A stretch of 64,000 bases of DNA from Pictodentalium vernedei. Its lineage: Eukaryota; Mollusca; Scaphopoda; Dentaliida; Dentaliidae. Positions 1-14,100 of this stretch are shown one piece after another. Every line of letters begins with the position of its first letter. Position 1 is the stretch's first letter. Position numbers and translations under genes: made by a program. The stretch is from positions 245,335,187-245,399,186 of the forward strand of contig CM062289.1 in assembly GCA_031216915.1 (NCBI GenBank), given 5' to 3'. Below the pieces are notes generated by a model. It ran no database searches, was not told the DNA's origin, and worked only from the letters and a program-made list of their open reading frames with translations.

Positions 1-880
1 CACACTTACACAAAAGCTTCACTCATGATAACTCCTCTAAGGCTCTCATAGTCATGTTTTTGTTAACAATAATCATTTTAAAAAAGTGCCGACGCAAGGT
101 GTTTTTTAGCAGACGCAAACTGCTGTTGCCTCGGCATTTTTTTTGCCGAGGCAAATTTTCTGAATTGCAAGGGCTGAACAATCAACAGCTATATGTACAA
201 TGATCTAAAAATAGATTATGTGTAACAGATATTTAAAAGTGCACTTAAAGGTCACTTAGTGCAAATGAGTCAGACCAGCTAGAATCTGCTTTATTGTAAA
301 AAAACAAAACTTGCCTTCAGAAAAATATCAATTGTGTAGAATGAATTATCAACTAAGGATATATCAGTCTCGATATAATATGGGGGCTATAACAAGGGGC
401 AAAATTCTCAACCCCACCTCCACTTTACAGTTTATGAAATTGATTGTCTAATTTGATCGAAATTTGGTGTGCAGTATTATTGACTAATATACAGTTGATA
501 CATCTAAAAATACCCTGCAGCTTAAAATAGAAGAGAATTTTGAAAATTGAATCTTTCTTTTTTCAAGCTGCATGGTACAAATATTATATGCTGTAGCGTA
601 TTTGAATGAATGGAACATTCAACTTGATAAATCATCTCGCTCTCTACACTTCAGAGATTCTTCTGCCCTCTTTAGGAAAGGGTAAAGATCTCATGCAATT
701 GGGAAAATATGCTTGATGAAGGCTCCAATGGGGAATTTGTTTTGGAAGAGAAGAAACATGTAAAGAATTGCCCTCAATTTGAACCACAAACAGTAAATCA
801 GAAGAATACAACATGAAGCCAGTTTACAAGTCACATGAAATCACGATTAATACAGAGTCTCTGCAATCTCTCTTAAACTG
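1..880. other. AT-rich non-coding stretch
   Basis: No gene is visible. It contains a perfect 11-bp-stem hairpin with a T-rich loop at 126-154 (TTGCCTCGGCA / TGCCGAGGCAA), probably a repeat terminus. The upstream non-coding exon or promoter of RPL15 could lie here or outside the window. I could not identify either. Confidence 0.5.
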
Positions 881-1501
881 TAGAGCTGAAATGGTTAATG
901 GGTTTTCTTGATCGATTAATCACATGGATTAACCTTGGTTAACCGATTAATCACTTGTCCAAATGGATATCTGAATAATTGCCATACCGTTGATGAGTTA
1001 CAGCATGAACCCTTTACCCAACGTAATAAACAAAACTGACTTGGCCTATATACAAAAATCTCCATTCGAATTTATTATGTTTTCAATTTTTGTCTCCAAA
1101 CATAGCTTATGACCCCTCATTGGAACGAGCTTGTTCCAATGAGGGGTCATAAGCTATGCTTTTGAGACAAACATTGAAATTTTTTAGTAATTCATGAATT
1201 TATTTTGCAAGTATCGTCTTCTACCTGCAATGGGCAAAGGGTTAAGAATGACCATTTCCAGCTACTGATACAGTATGATGATCATGCAAGTAAACAAGTA
1301 TGTCGGTAAGTAACTTGCATGCTTTTACTCTGTCTCATATAATTGATGTCAGTGTCAGTGTGACAATGTTTGCCTGTTTTGGAACAAGTTTGTTCCTTTG
1401 TTAACCCATATAATACAGTAGTTCAAAAGTAACGGTTAATCGATGAATTTCTTTTTGGATCGATCAAGATAGTGATTAATCGGTTAACTGTTTTAGCTCT
1501 A
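881..1501. mobile_element. hAT-type non-autonomous transposon
   Basis: It is flanked by a perfect 8-bp direct repeat TTAAACTG (873-880 and 1502-1509). The ends are inverted: TAGAGCTGAAA on the left and TTTTAGCTCTA on the right, matching the hAT TAGNG-type terminus. Just inside both ends the motif GATTAATC/CGATTAA is iterated, as expected of subterminal transposase-binding repeats. There is no coding capacity. A second, TTAA-type MITE is nested at 1010-1241. Confidence 0.85.
1010..1241. mobile_element. Palindromic MITE, piggyBac-like (copy 1)
   Basis: It starts CCCTTTACCCAA and ends TGGGCAAAGGG, followed by TTAA; the left flank reads TGAA, one base off TTAA. The centre is a near-perfect hairpin around GGAACGAGCTTGTTCC with arms running through CATAGCTTATGACCCC. 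It is the same family as 12226-12465 and 27239-27462. It lies inside the hAT element 881-1501 and is therefore younger than it. Confidence 0.7.
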
Positions 1502-1825
1502 TTAAACTGTTCTAATAATATAAATCCTTAAAGACATTGAGATATTTATGCATTTTCATTCTTGCTTTGCTTAGTCCACATTCTTAGTGTTTACACAAGT
1601 CTTGACTGCCTATATAGGCAGCCCAAGACTTGCCTGGAAACAACTGAAAGGTTCTTAGAATGTAGACTGTGAAATAAATTCTTGTTTGAATAGGGACAGA
1701 GATTGAGAAATTTTTTGTTTGAATTTGGGGAAATTATGCCCAAATGCCAATGGGAAAGGCTCCCCATATTCAGCCCCTATAGACACCCAAAAGAATCTCT
1801 GCACTTACACTAGTTCAGTTTCCTG

Positions 1826-1879
1826 CTGACAACTTGATCCAGTTGAGTGTTTTAGGCTCACTTGAACGCCTGGTTTAAT
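1826..1879 (+). mobile_element. 3' tail of a HINE-type repeat next to the RPL15 acceptor
   Basis: The sequence AGTTGAGTGTTTTAGGCTCA followed by CTTGAACGCCTGGTT matches the tails at 9540-9597 and 23328-23375: a subterminal inverted repeat, then a hairpin GGCTCACTTGAACGCC, then a T-rich end. No 5' head is recognisable upstream. It ends about 40 bases before the splice acceptor at 1918. Confidence 0.5.
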
Positions 1880-1918
1880 TTTATAATTGTGGTAAAGAAG
1901 GTTTTATATGTTTTGCAG

Positions 1919-2111
1919 GATAATAGACCTTTGGACATCATGGGCGCTTACAAGTACATTCAGGAAATCTACCGTAAAAAGCAGAGTGATGTTTTGAGAT
2001 TCCTGTTGAGAGTGAGAAGTTGGCAGTACCGCCAACTAACTGCTATACACAGATGTCCTCATCCAACTCGCCCAGATAAGGCTAGACGTGTAGGATACAG
2101 AGCAAAACAAG
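1919..2111 (+). CDS. RPL15: RPL15 first coding exon with short 5' UTR part
   Basis: The exon begins after the acceptor TTTTGCAG (AG at 1917-1918) and ends before GTACTG at 2112. Bases 1919-1939 are untranslated and the ATG is at 1940. It encodes residues 1-57, with one base of codon 58. A repeat tail ends only about 40 bases upstream of the acceptor (see 1826-1879). Confidence 0.97.
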
Positions 2112-5100
2112 GTACTGTACTGTAACTATTGTTTAATTACTGTCAAATAGATACAAACTGTGTAACAGTCATTTCTCAGGTCCTACGGCAAGATGATTTT
2201 GTCTGCTGCATGCTTTTTATTACCTGAAAGAATAACAATTAATTGGTTTGCATCAGGAAAATTTGCCAAGTTAATAAAATGGATAAAAAACACCTTTGCC
2301 TATATTTTATCATGTAGATTATGATGCCTAAAACATAAAATTATGTATTGTAAGTATATTATATGAACTGCGTGGGAAGAGGAATAATTTTTAAAAAAAT
2401 ACTCAACTTGCTAAAATATTTTCGCCCTACAAACCAGATGTTTTATTTGTACATGTAGATTTGAACATTTTAACATTCACTGACAACACTGGTTACAGCA
2501 TTGGCCTTCAAACCAAAAGGTCAAGGGTTCGGTCCATACCAGGAGTAACTGCGTTGTGTTTTTGGGCAAGGCATTCAATACTGATTGCCCATATGGAGGT
2601 ATGGTGGCACTGTGTACCAAGACAAACCTTTGTTGTCCCACTTTAATACACCTTGTTTCAGAGAGTCCAAGGAGGCCCAGGTTGTAGTTCCGCATTTCTG
2701 CTGCTACTTAGACTGACTTCTCTGTCTTATACATGGTCCTGACATTCCATGCTCTGATGCTAATTGTTTTCCTACTTCCTAGTTGAGAGAAGTGCAATAG
2801 ATGTCAACGCTCCCTTTCGGCAATGTACTGTAGGATTTTGTGTTGGATGTTTCTATTGCAGCATGTATTTTCCACAGTGAGAATGCTAACCTCACGCCCA
2901 ACCCTCCAACTGCCTACTCTTAAGTGCCTAATAACTATACATGTATGATTATTTTCATTTGAACAGAATTTCCAATTGTACGATCTTATTTGGCCTCATG
3001 TGATTATTAATTTTCAGTGATTGGATTGTACGGGCCTGTTGCTGATTGCTTATCTGAAAAAACTTTGTTTCCTTAGTTCAGCTATTCCATCGTTCACATA
3101 GGATATCTATTAGAAGTTTACCAGAACATTTACCAAGTACAAGCAAATGCAGGAATGACAGGATGTAATTGAATTGTTTAAAAAGCCGATGATTTCTGCA
3201 TAAAAAATGTCGGAGTGAGCATAGAAACTGGTTCACATCTAGTGTTGGGTCGGTGTCGGTGTTTTCACCGCAGTGAGGGTGATTCAGAAGTCACCGCACC
3301 GAACTTAAGACAAATCACCGAAGTAATTGGTGATTGCCAAGTTCACTTCCCGTGACCTACTCGCTGTTCATTCCCATGCTCAATTCCGAGAATTTTAAAA
3401 AACTGTCAAACGATGGAATCTAAAAGCACTTGGCAACATCATTACAAAAGAATAGATTGATCGAAAGTTAAGCAATGTTGAGCCCGGTTAATCCTTGGAT
3501 AGGTGACCATCTGAGCGATCAATTCGGACTCCTGCATTGTGTCCTTGGGCAAGTCACTTAGCCCTGATTGTCCACATGGGGGCATGATGACGCTGTGTAC
3601 TAAGGCGTAATGCACGTCGATGGTTCGCATATCTTCAAGCAATCTAACCCTGCCTGTGCTGCAGTGCGTAGTTACGATGTTGGGGAGCTGGCAGCTGCTC
3701 ATAGTTGCTCGGTGGTTCTCTCTGGGTACTCCGGCTTCCTCCACCTGTAAAACTGTCACGGTCATGATAAGCCATTGTGCATAAGTATATGACCTTAAAA
3801 CACCAATAAATAAATAAGTGCAATATGAGGAATATTCCTTAAAAATCTTCCTTCTTCACCTCTTCCAATCAGAATCGTTTTCACTGCAGTAAACAGGCTC
3901 TGTTTTACTGGTAAAATAGGACCCAGTCATCAATGTTTGGGAGGTGCAATCCCGCTCTAAAATGGGCAACATGGTTGATTTAACACTCATCCCCTGGTCT
4001 TGAGTTGATACTCATGTTGTCATGATTAGCTAATGTGCAAAAATATGTGACCTTAAACACCAATAAATAAATAATCAGAATCTTTTGATATTTGGTATTT
4101 AGCTTCCAATGGAAAGTCTGATTCATGTTTGTTCACATCTAGTCCCTCGAGTCATATTTGGCTGCCCTGACGGAGTTCAAGTTTGGACTTGGTGAAATAT
4201 GAGGAGTATGCATGTTCATAATAGTATCAATACAATGTACTAGTATCAATTAGCCAGAATCTGTTGATATTTGGTATATTGCATAACTTTGACTCCCATA
4301 TTGAAGTTTATTCAAAGCATTATACTTGACTGATTGGGGATGGGGAGGGGGGTACCAAAACGGTTTGAAATTTAACACAGAACCCAATGGACAATTTATT
4401 AGCCATTATGTTTAAATGAATTCTGCACGTCAGTGATTGGGCTGATTGTAGTTAAATTTTGTGTGTGGATAAAATCAATATTTATTCAAAAGGGGCAGAC
4501 CTGGAGTGGGGGTGGTGGATGTCCTAAATTGAATTCTAAAGGTTTTTAGCTCATCAACGAAGTTGTGTGAGCTTATGTCATGACCCGAGGCAGGTCAGTG
4601 TCGGTGTCAACACTTGTGTTAAAGTTATTGTAGGAGTCCACTTAGTCTTTCCCACCTGTTACTATGTACCTCATACTGTTTCTATGGCTTACTTGCAACA
4701 TTACAATTACCCACAGTCCCTTACCCAGTGATATTTTTGTTAATTTTAGTGTTTTTGCAATGTTACACTTTTGTAAGTAATTTCTGACTTGTTTTGCTAT
4801 ACATGTACATGAGTGGAGGCCAGCACCGGTATGCTGTGGCTTTTATATTTCACACATGTGTTAAATGCGTAAATTAAAGTCGATATTAACCCTTGATTGG
4901 ACATTTTTTGCAGATTTCGGAGTTTTTTAATGCGATGTTTGACTTTTTTGTAAGTGTGGACTTGAACTATATCTGATCTGTTTTGATATACATGTACATG
5001 AGTGGAGGCTACCACTGGCTTTGGGTGAGTGCGAACCTGATGTGCTTGATTTGTAATAAGCCTAGGTTTATTGCATGGCATGTGTTGGTGAGCTGATGGG

Positions 5101-8100
5101 TGATGGACACCCCCTTCTTTTGTGATTAGAGTAAGTGTTGAAGGATTTTTGAGTGATTATATGAAGAAGAAAAAACATCCCGGTGTGTCCCCATTGTGTG
5201 GGTGGGGGTAGATATGGCTCCTTGGGTGATTTTTTGTTTTTTAATTGTGCGTCAGAATGAGTTTTGTGGGATTCTGAATAATTTTATGCAACCCCCCCAC
5301 CCCCCTCCCCCCCCCTCCCCCCCCCAAAAAAAAGAGAGAACAGAAATTGCCTCTCTGTAAACCCCATCCACCCCATTCTAGGGTAAATTGGGTGAATTGT
5401 TTTTCTTTTAACAAAACCACTTAAAACCCTTCAAGAGCCAAAAAAAAAGAAGAAAATGGACCTTCACCCCTCCTTACCAAATTAAAAATATGACATTGAC
5501 ACAATTAAGAGTTTGAATTTAGGGGTTTGGCCCCTCCCCTGGAAACGGGAAGATAGAGATTTCAAATTCCAAGTCCTCAGAAAAAAAAGAAACACTGTTT
5601 TTAGCATTAATGAAAATCTGGGCATATAAATCATCTGACATCGACAGCGGAGTTACAAATAATTTGATGACTTCATTTCATTCCTCCTCATTTAACCTGT
5701 CATAGATTCTGTAATTGACCATAAGTCCTTCTTTGAACAACTTCCTTATTAAGGGCCCTTGGGGCCTCCGGTTATTACCCTCCACCTCAGCGCCCCCCAC
5801 CCCCCCTCTCCTCGACAAAGTCAGGAGGGGGATGAAATGGTGTTTGTCCGTCACAAACTGTCTGCTTAACTCCTACAGTTTTCAGTGGATTTTTACGAAA
5901 CTTGGTCTGAAGTATCTAGAGGTGAGCCAGTAGTGAATTATCAAGTTGGTGTCAGTGTTTTTTGAGAAGTAAAACTGCGTTTGTGGTGCGGTTCTTGGTG
6001 GTGGAACAGGCCATGGTTATTCATCGAATTTAGGTTGATTGTGCAACCATGCTTACCCAGTGCAGTGTGTGAACAACATTGAAACGTTGTCAGTCCTAGA
6101 CAAAGATAAATTAATAGAACTGAAAAGAATGTTTGGCTTATTGATGTATACTGTAAAGTTCAAATTACGCATAAATTTGTAGAATTTAGGTTGGGTTTTA
6201 ACTTTCCATTAGGCGAAAATGCAGACTTTCCTTTGGGTGTCTTTCCGCTCCGGGAAAATAGAAGAAGTTATAAAACACTGGCAAATTTAATATTATTCAA
6301 AGTGAATTTGGAAAGTGTCAGTTATGGGAAAAAAGTATTCTGCTGTGTACAGAATGAATTTCCTTAACAATCTGGGTTTTTCTCCTGAGTAAATATATTT
6401 TTAAATTTAGACTAAAAATACCCACAAGGCATTGTCCTAATAAAACTATGGGGCGGGAGAAGGTAAAAAAGTTCCCAATAAAATTTTGCTGATGTTTTGG
6501 CCTCTCTTTAAACCCAAATGTCTCGGCAGTCGGAAATCCGGTGAAATTGTTTTCATGGAATTATTGGAAACAATGCCAAACAGTAACCCACTGATTTTTA
6601 GCTTGTTCTGCCGTTGTTAAATATCAAAACTATAAAAATGCCGAATGGAGAACGAATTTTACCTGCCACCGAAAATGTCTGTGTTTTCAAATTAATGCGA
6701 TGCTGTTTTTCAGTCGTGGTCCAAAAACGAAACCGCAACAAAAATACTGACACCGACCCAGCTCTAGAAGTATCAGTATCAAGTGTAGATGTGCATCTGG
6801 TCAGGAATTTTCGATTCGACAAATTTTGCTTGGGTAAGGCCCTTGGAAATGGCAAAATTCCACCACAAAGACTTGTCCGCTTAACTCCTACATTTTTTAT
6901 TGGATTTTTAGGAAACTTAATCTGAAGTATCATTATTAAGTGTGGATGTGCATGTGGTCAGGAATTTTCGATACAACAAATTTTACTTGGTTACGACTCT
7001 TGGGAATAGCAAAATTTCCATCACAAAGGCTTGTCCCCTCACCGTAACTCCTACATATTTTGTTGGATTTTTACAAAACCTGGTCTGAAGTATCATTATC
7101 AAGTGTAGATGTGCATGTGGTCAGGAATTTTCAATGTGACAAATTTTCTGTCAATAAGACAAATTTTGCATGATTAAGGCCTTTGGAAATAGCAAACTTT
7201 CCACCACAAAGGCTTTTCCGCTTAACTCCTACACTTTTTATTGGATCGTTACGGCATTTGGTAATAGCAACAGTTATGTCACAAATGTTTGTCCGCTTAA
7301 CTCCTCCAGCATTTTTCATTGGATTTTATGAAAGGACATTCAAATAATTTTTCCAGAATTATAGCCCTTGTCACTTGAAATTTGCCAAAATTACAGGTTT
7401 TTGGAAGATATATTAAGTTGCGATCCATATGGTTCCTTCAGTTGCAATGAACCAAATGAGGTATTTAACCTTGTCCAGGAAGTCCATTCACCATCTCTTT
7501 GTTTGTTCATCCATCTTTTCTTTAAAAATCGTCTCATGAACCAGTTGGTACAATGACTTGATATTTAGTATGGAGCTTCCTTTTGAGGTGTAGAATCAAG
7601 TTTGTTCAAGCGAAGTTCATGGATCAATATTTGCCTTTGTTATGGGAGGGGGCAAGTTTTTGGACCCTGCTCGAAATTTCTTTTTTCTGAACCGATGGTC
7701 CAATTTGAACCAAATTTGATATGTGGTATTACTGAGTCATAAGTACTTGATTGATTGGAGGGGAGGGAGGTGTCAGATACAAGTGTGTCAAAATGAAGCC
7801 CCTTGGTTCATATTTGGGCTCAATACAGGAGCCCAAATTTTTAACTTAGTACAATATGGGGAATAATCTTTAAAAATCTTCTTTTTCAGATCCACCAGTC
7901 AGAATGCGTTGATACTTAGTATGCAACATCTTTAGGGTGGTCAGATTCAAGTTTGTTCAAATCGGGTCCCTGGGTTAATATTTGGGCTGGCTGTGGTAGC
8001 CCGAATTTTAACTTGGTGCAATGTGTGTGAATTTCTTTAAAAATCTTCTTCAGATCCACCAGTCCGAATGCTTTCATATATGGTATACATCTCAAGAGTG

Positions 8101-11100
8101 GTGAGATTCAAATTGGTTCAAATCAAGTGCTTGGGTTAATATTTGGGCTCCCTATGGTAGCCCGATTTTTAACTTGGTGCAATATGAGAAAATTTCTTTA
8201 AAAATCATCATCTTCTTTAGATCCACCAGTCAGAATGTTTCATATTTGGTATACAACACCTCTAGGAGGTGAGATTCAAGTTTGTTCAAATCGGGTCCCT
8301 GGTTTAATTATTTGGACTTTCTATGGGGGTTACAGTCTTATTTGTTCAAATCGAGTCCCTGCGTTAATATTTGGGTCTCCTATGGTAGCCTGAATTTCAG
8401 TTTAGTGCAATATGAGAAAATATTTAAATAACTTTATCCCCCTGCAGTGTTAACTAGCTATAGATGCTTGTTAAATCTGTCCTTAAACAACTATTGTCAG
8501 GTGAGCACCTCAGAGCCCATGGGGCCTCTTGTTTTTTCAAAACTTCACCCATATTTTGATGAAGTTAGGACATGGTATGGCTTTCAAAGATTTTATTGAT
8601 GCCTTGATCAAACATTTTCAATGCTGTGCACATATTTTTTTTTTCTGGTTTCTTGGAAAAACATTCTCTAATTCCTGTATGAATATCTTTAATTTAACCC
8701 TCTCAAGGCTTCAATGTGGGTTCCAAAGATTTTATTTCATGTAATATTGTTAATGAAAACCTATTTCTGATTTCTTTAAAAATATTTTAACCCCCCAATA
8801 AGCTTCCATAAATCTCTTTCTGTTTTGTTTATTATTGATGCTTTAACCATTTTCACACAGACTTGAATTTACTGGTGGAAGTAAAATTCTGTTTCTCTAG
8901 TTTGAAATCTTTCTTATTCTTTAAAACCACTGGGTCAAATTCATTCATTTATGGCACGGACCATCTTTGGAGTAAACCTTTTCTCCTTTGTTCAAATGAA
9001 GCTGTTGCCACCTTCAAGCTGGTGGAATTTACTCTTCTGATTTTTCCCTCCAAATTTCTATATCCCTTAGGGTGTGGTTAATGCTCGATAAGCCTAATAT
9101 GCTTTTAAAATCCTCTTTTTATATTATAAGCCACTTGCAATAATGCTTAGATTTCTTGTTTGGAACTTACTTTAGTGACGCAGATTCACTTTTTTTAAAA
9201 GAAACTCAGTCAGTCCAAATTTTGGGCTACACTAAATATTTCCATTTTCAGATTCAGTGGGCAGATGTGAACCAAATTTCATGTAGTATATAACTGGGTA
9301 TTTCATTTATGCTGGAATTTTTTTATTTCTTTTTTGTGGGGTGGGGGGGGGGGGGGGGTGTCAGGGTAGAGAGAACTACAGTAGTTGAAAACAAAACAAA
9401 AATTCAAACAACAGAGCTTGCTAGAAAGCTTTCCTAGGACCAGCAGAAATGAATGGCCAAAAAGTTGCCTTTGGTTGTGTCATAGCAAATCAAAAAATTG
9501 CTCTTGCTGCTGATCACTTACTGATACACTCATCTATATTATGACAACTTGAGCCAAGTGAGCATTTTAGGCTCACTTGAGCCTCTGGTTTTTATAATGA
9601 CGAGTCTTTCAGATGCTGAAAAACTCTGCCCCGACATCGGCGATGCATAATCCTTGTTGTTGATTTCTTGGGTAAAGGGTCAAAACATTTGTTTTTGTTG
9701 TGTATGACTTCAGAAGTGATTGATGCATGAGTTTGAAGAAAAATTTAACTGAAAAAGTTTAAGGGTAATCAAAAGATCACCTTGCCATTTTATCATTTCA
9801 CTTTTGATTGCTTTTGAAGTTCAGTAACAGTGAAAAAATGTTCACCTTGATTTTCTTTTATTGTAGGTTATGTTATCTATAGAGTACGTGTTCGTCGTGG
9901 AGGTCGCAAGAGACCAGTACCAAAAGGCGCCACATATGGTAAACCAAAGACTCATGGAGTAAACCAACTGAAATTCCAGAGGTCTCTTCGCAGCGTTGCA
10001 GAGGTAACTTAACTCTTAACCTGCCGAGTATTTTCAAGATATTTTCACTCAAATCTACTCATGGCTGCTGGAAAGCAGCCATGACTTGATTTGGTGAAAA
10101 ATTCATCAAAATTTAACCCTAGAAATCATTAGTAAAAAAGTCAATTCAATTTTCTGGAGGACATTCTGATTGAACATGCCCAAATTATCCTTATTGCATT
10201 GGCAAGAGAAATTCTGTCCTGGATGGGAATATCTGCCAGCAGCATGCAAAGAGTTCATTGGAGAATATATTTGTTAATGTCCCTGTCCTCCAGTGGGCAT
10301 ATCTGGTCATGATCTCTGGACAAACGTTTAAATCAGTAACTCAGGCACTGCATGCAGCTCATACGTAAATGTCCTTTGGTATCCTAATAGACCAGCATGG
10401 TGTGAAAGGATACTCATGTACTCTTTGTTAGGTGGTTTCTTCTAGAGATGGATGGTTAACCAAAAATTCAGTTCGGTTTTGTCGAAAGTTTCAAAACCGA
10501 AACAATTACAGAAAACCTGTCGTCGCAGTTTCCAACTTCAGTGTTGAAAAACTCTAATCCGGTTTTCACAGAATAAAGAGAGAAACAACCTTGTTTTCAA
10601 ACCTCAGAGTTGCGATACCCCTTTTCAGAACAGCTTCACTAATTGGTATTGCGTTCAAGCGTGGCATTTACTGTGAAAATAGGTGACAAATTTACTTCTT
10701 ACACAACATGGTTTAAACGTTCATCTGTTTATCAAATGCGATTTCCTTTGCAGAACTGTCACTTGTTCCACATTTATAATGAGAAATATATTTATTTCTG
10801 CATGTAATTTTGAAAGCTGTAACTCCGAAGCCAGCATCAAAATCACAGTTGAAGTTGGATGGAAATTTAGGATTACATTGACCTATACAAGCGACTTTTA
10901 CTCGATAAAATGTTTATGGTTGGCATAATTTTTTAGGGTGTATTGGGTTACCCTAAACACAGGTATAGGTGGGGGGGGGGGGGGGGGGGGGGGAGGGCTA
11001 ATTTTGCAATTGGCTCAAGGCAAATATTTTTCTCAAACTTGAAACTCTTGAGATAATTTATGCAAATACATTCTGCCCAGGAAATCAGAGTACTGGTGTA

Positions 11101-14100
11101 GGCTATTACACAGGTGCATTGCCCTGGAAAGGGAGTCCCTGCGACACTGATTGGCACCAAAGACATCTTCCTATATGCAAATGCAATGTATTATGTTTTT
11201 ATCCCTCCGAAAAAAATTTTCGGGGGATATAGTTGTCACGCGTTTTTTTTTTGTCCGTCCGTCCGTCCGTTTACATTTCGTTTCCGGATGATAACTTCCC
11301 TTGAAATAGTTTGATTGTAACCAAACTTGATATGTGGCTTAAACATATAAAAATACAGGTCAAGTTCGAATCCGGGTTCATCCTGATTAATATTACCAGA
11401 GTTATGCCCCTTTTTAATTTAGAAAATCTTATGATTTTTGGTTTCTTATCCCCCCGAAAAAAAATTTCGGGGGATATAGTCGTCACGCGTTTTTTTTTTG
11501 TCCGTCCGTCCGTACGTACGTCTGTCCGTCCGTTTACATTTCATTTCCGGATGATAACTTCCCTTGAAATAGTTTGATTGTAACCAAACTTCATATGTGG
11601 CTTAAACATATAAAAATACAGGTCAAGTTCGAATCCGGGTTCATCCTGATTAATATTACCAGAGTTACGCCCCTTTTTAATTTAGAAAATCTTATGATTT
11701 TTGGTTTCCGGATGGTAACTTCCCTCAAGATAGTTTGATTGTAACCAAACTTGATATGTGGTGCAAACATATCAAAATACGGGTCAAGTTCGAAAATGGG
11801 TTTGTCCTGATTAATTTTACCAGAGTTATGCCCCTTTTCAACTTAGAAAATCTTATGATGACCACACTTTTTTCGGGGGGATCAGCTGCCCCGTGGATGT
11901 GGCAGCCCTCTAGTTACAATGAAAACCGAAACCGAAAACCCGACTCTTTGAATGAAACTAAAACCGGAACCGACATGAAATTTGAAAACCGCCCATTTCT
12001 AGTTTCTTTTATTATATACCTATCAATACCATGTTTTTCACCCATCGAATGATGATCACTGGATCACACTGAGTGGTTTTCCGATTCAGTATCAGATGGT
12101 TGATCTCAGAACGAAGATGGCATTGGAGAATGTCAAATTAAGTGCGTCCAGGTTACCATCCAAGTATGCTTCATTTGTGTAAAGAAAAACTATTTGATAA
12201 TATGAATTTATAATATTGTTCTTAACCCTTTACCTAACATGAAAAGCAGACAACACTTACAAAAAAAGTCTTGAATAACTAATTTTTTTCATTTTTTGTC
12301 TCAAAACATAGTTTATGAAACCTCGTTGGAACGAGCTCAAATAGCTCGTTCCAACGAGGATCATAACCTATGTTTTTGAGACAAAAAATGAAAAAATAAT
12401 GAAAATTAATTGGCGATTTTTGAGAATAGCACTGGCTGGTTTTGGCCATTACATTGGGTAAGGGGTTAACAAATTTTGTATGTACCCAGACATGTTAACC
12501 TCCAGAATAATTCTTCAGGGAACATGAGGGTGATTTTCAGGGAAATTGCATGGATTTCAGGGAAAAGTTTGCGCGGGGACAAAAAAGAAAAAACTTTTGA
12601 ATTTTCAGCTCATGGACCACCATTAACACCAGGTTATATCCAGATCTAGTTGTCAATTATGCTGATGCATTTATGCTATGTTAAAAAATCATAAAATAAT
12701 TGTTGATTAGACCCCCCCCCCCCCCATCCTCTTCTTCATGACCCCCCCCCCCCCCCCTCCACACACACACACACACACACTCACACCCACAGAGCATCAC
12801 CACCTGTGGTTTGCTTTTATCAAAGTCCAATAAGCAATAATTTCCCAAGTCTGGAAATGTTAACAGGAAAAGATGTCCTAATGTTCAGTTACTGCAAGAA
12901 GATTAGTACTTGATCTTACTTTATTGCTATTTTAATGCGTGAATCTCACTCTGATGTAGAAGAATGAAATGCTGAATGCTGTTTACTTTGAAATGCTATT
13001 TTGGGAAGGCCACATAATTTTACAAGTGATAATTGAAAATAAAAGTAGTTACAGCTACATTTGCATGTTATTTTCCCTTCTATTGATTTCTCGTGTGAAA
13101 GGTGAATTTTCGTAACGACACATAATAAACTGATCATTGTGACAGTAAAGTGATCTGGTTTGTCGCATTCCGTCTTGTTAACGAGGTCAGATTGCCATAT
13201 CTGGCGATTTGACCTCTTCAACTAGACGGAATATGACGAACCAGATCACTTTACTGTCGTAATAATCTCTATTTATAGAGTTATTGCCTCTGTCACACTA
13301 TCGTATTCACTTAGAATTCACAAGACTTTGGGTTTCGGCTAATCCTACAAGAGGATGAATCATCCCGGAAAAAACCTTCCAACATGGGGCAATAACATTG
13401 TCACTCATTTGAGGTGAAACGTACGAAAAACTTGTTTGTAAGGTTATGATGACCACGTGTTTTATCTCCCCCCCCCCCCCCCACCCCCCCACCCCCGACT
13501 CTTTTGGACTCACCTGAAAGAATGTACAGCAAATCTTCTATTTGAGCAAGACAATTTTGCCTTTGTTGTTGGTTTCTGCAATGAAGTCGTCTGAAAGTGC
13601 ACATTTTAAAATACTTTCAATGAAAATCTTGTGAGCTATTGCCATGGGTTGGAATCTGTCACTCGTTAACTTTTGCATTTTCAGGTTCTTCACAATCACA
13701 ACTCACACCAACCCTCCCCTCCCCACCCCACCCCTCCCCCCCCCCCCCCCACCCCCACAACCATACTTCTCATAAATCATTTTTATGTGTACCCATACTA
13801 TGTATGGTACACATAATGCCGGCATCCGGGGTGACCATCCGTCGTTCGTCCATCCTTTGTCCATCCATCTGTCTGTCCTTCTGTCCGTCCGGCATCCGTA
13901 TCCATTTCTTTGGCATTCGGTAACTTGAAAAATATTGCTTGGATTGTCAAGTTACTTTATATTTGGGTTCAGGTTACTGATGTTCTGAGCTGTATAGTTT
14001 TTGGTGCAAATCGGATAATTTGATCCAGAGATATTAACCCTTTATCCTTCAAATTGAAAATTCCTCCAATGCCTTTGGCATTCGATAACTTGAAAATTAT

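Larger units (their letters stand above)
2112..9866 (+). other. RPL15 intron between coding exons 1 and 2 (7.8 kb)
   Basis: This GT-AG intron is filled with SINEs (2490-2645, 3455-4072), HINE-type repeats (4557-5121, 5636-5780, 5795-8536, 8537-9597) and one nested hAT element. No conserved reading frame is visible. I looked for the C/D-box snoRNAs that often sit in ribosomal protein introns and saw none I could support. Confidence 0.9.

Noticed and set aside
126-154. Bacterial-style terminator (GC stem plus T run)
   Set aside because: The context is animal genomic DNA and the T run is the loop, not a tail; it is more likely a repeat end.
3460-3520. 5S rRNA gene
   Set aside because: Only the internal half matches and it is joined to a SINE body, so it is a SINE3-type head.
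3232-4139. hAT element bounded by TTCACATC at both sides
   Set aside because: The left end TAGTGTTGGG looks hAT-like and TTCACATC recurs at 4132, but the sequence before 4132 is uninterrupted HINE monomer with no inverted end.
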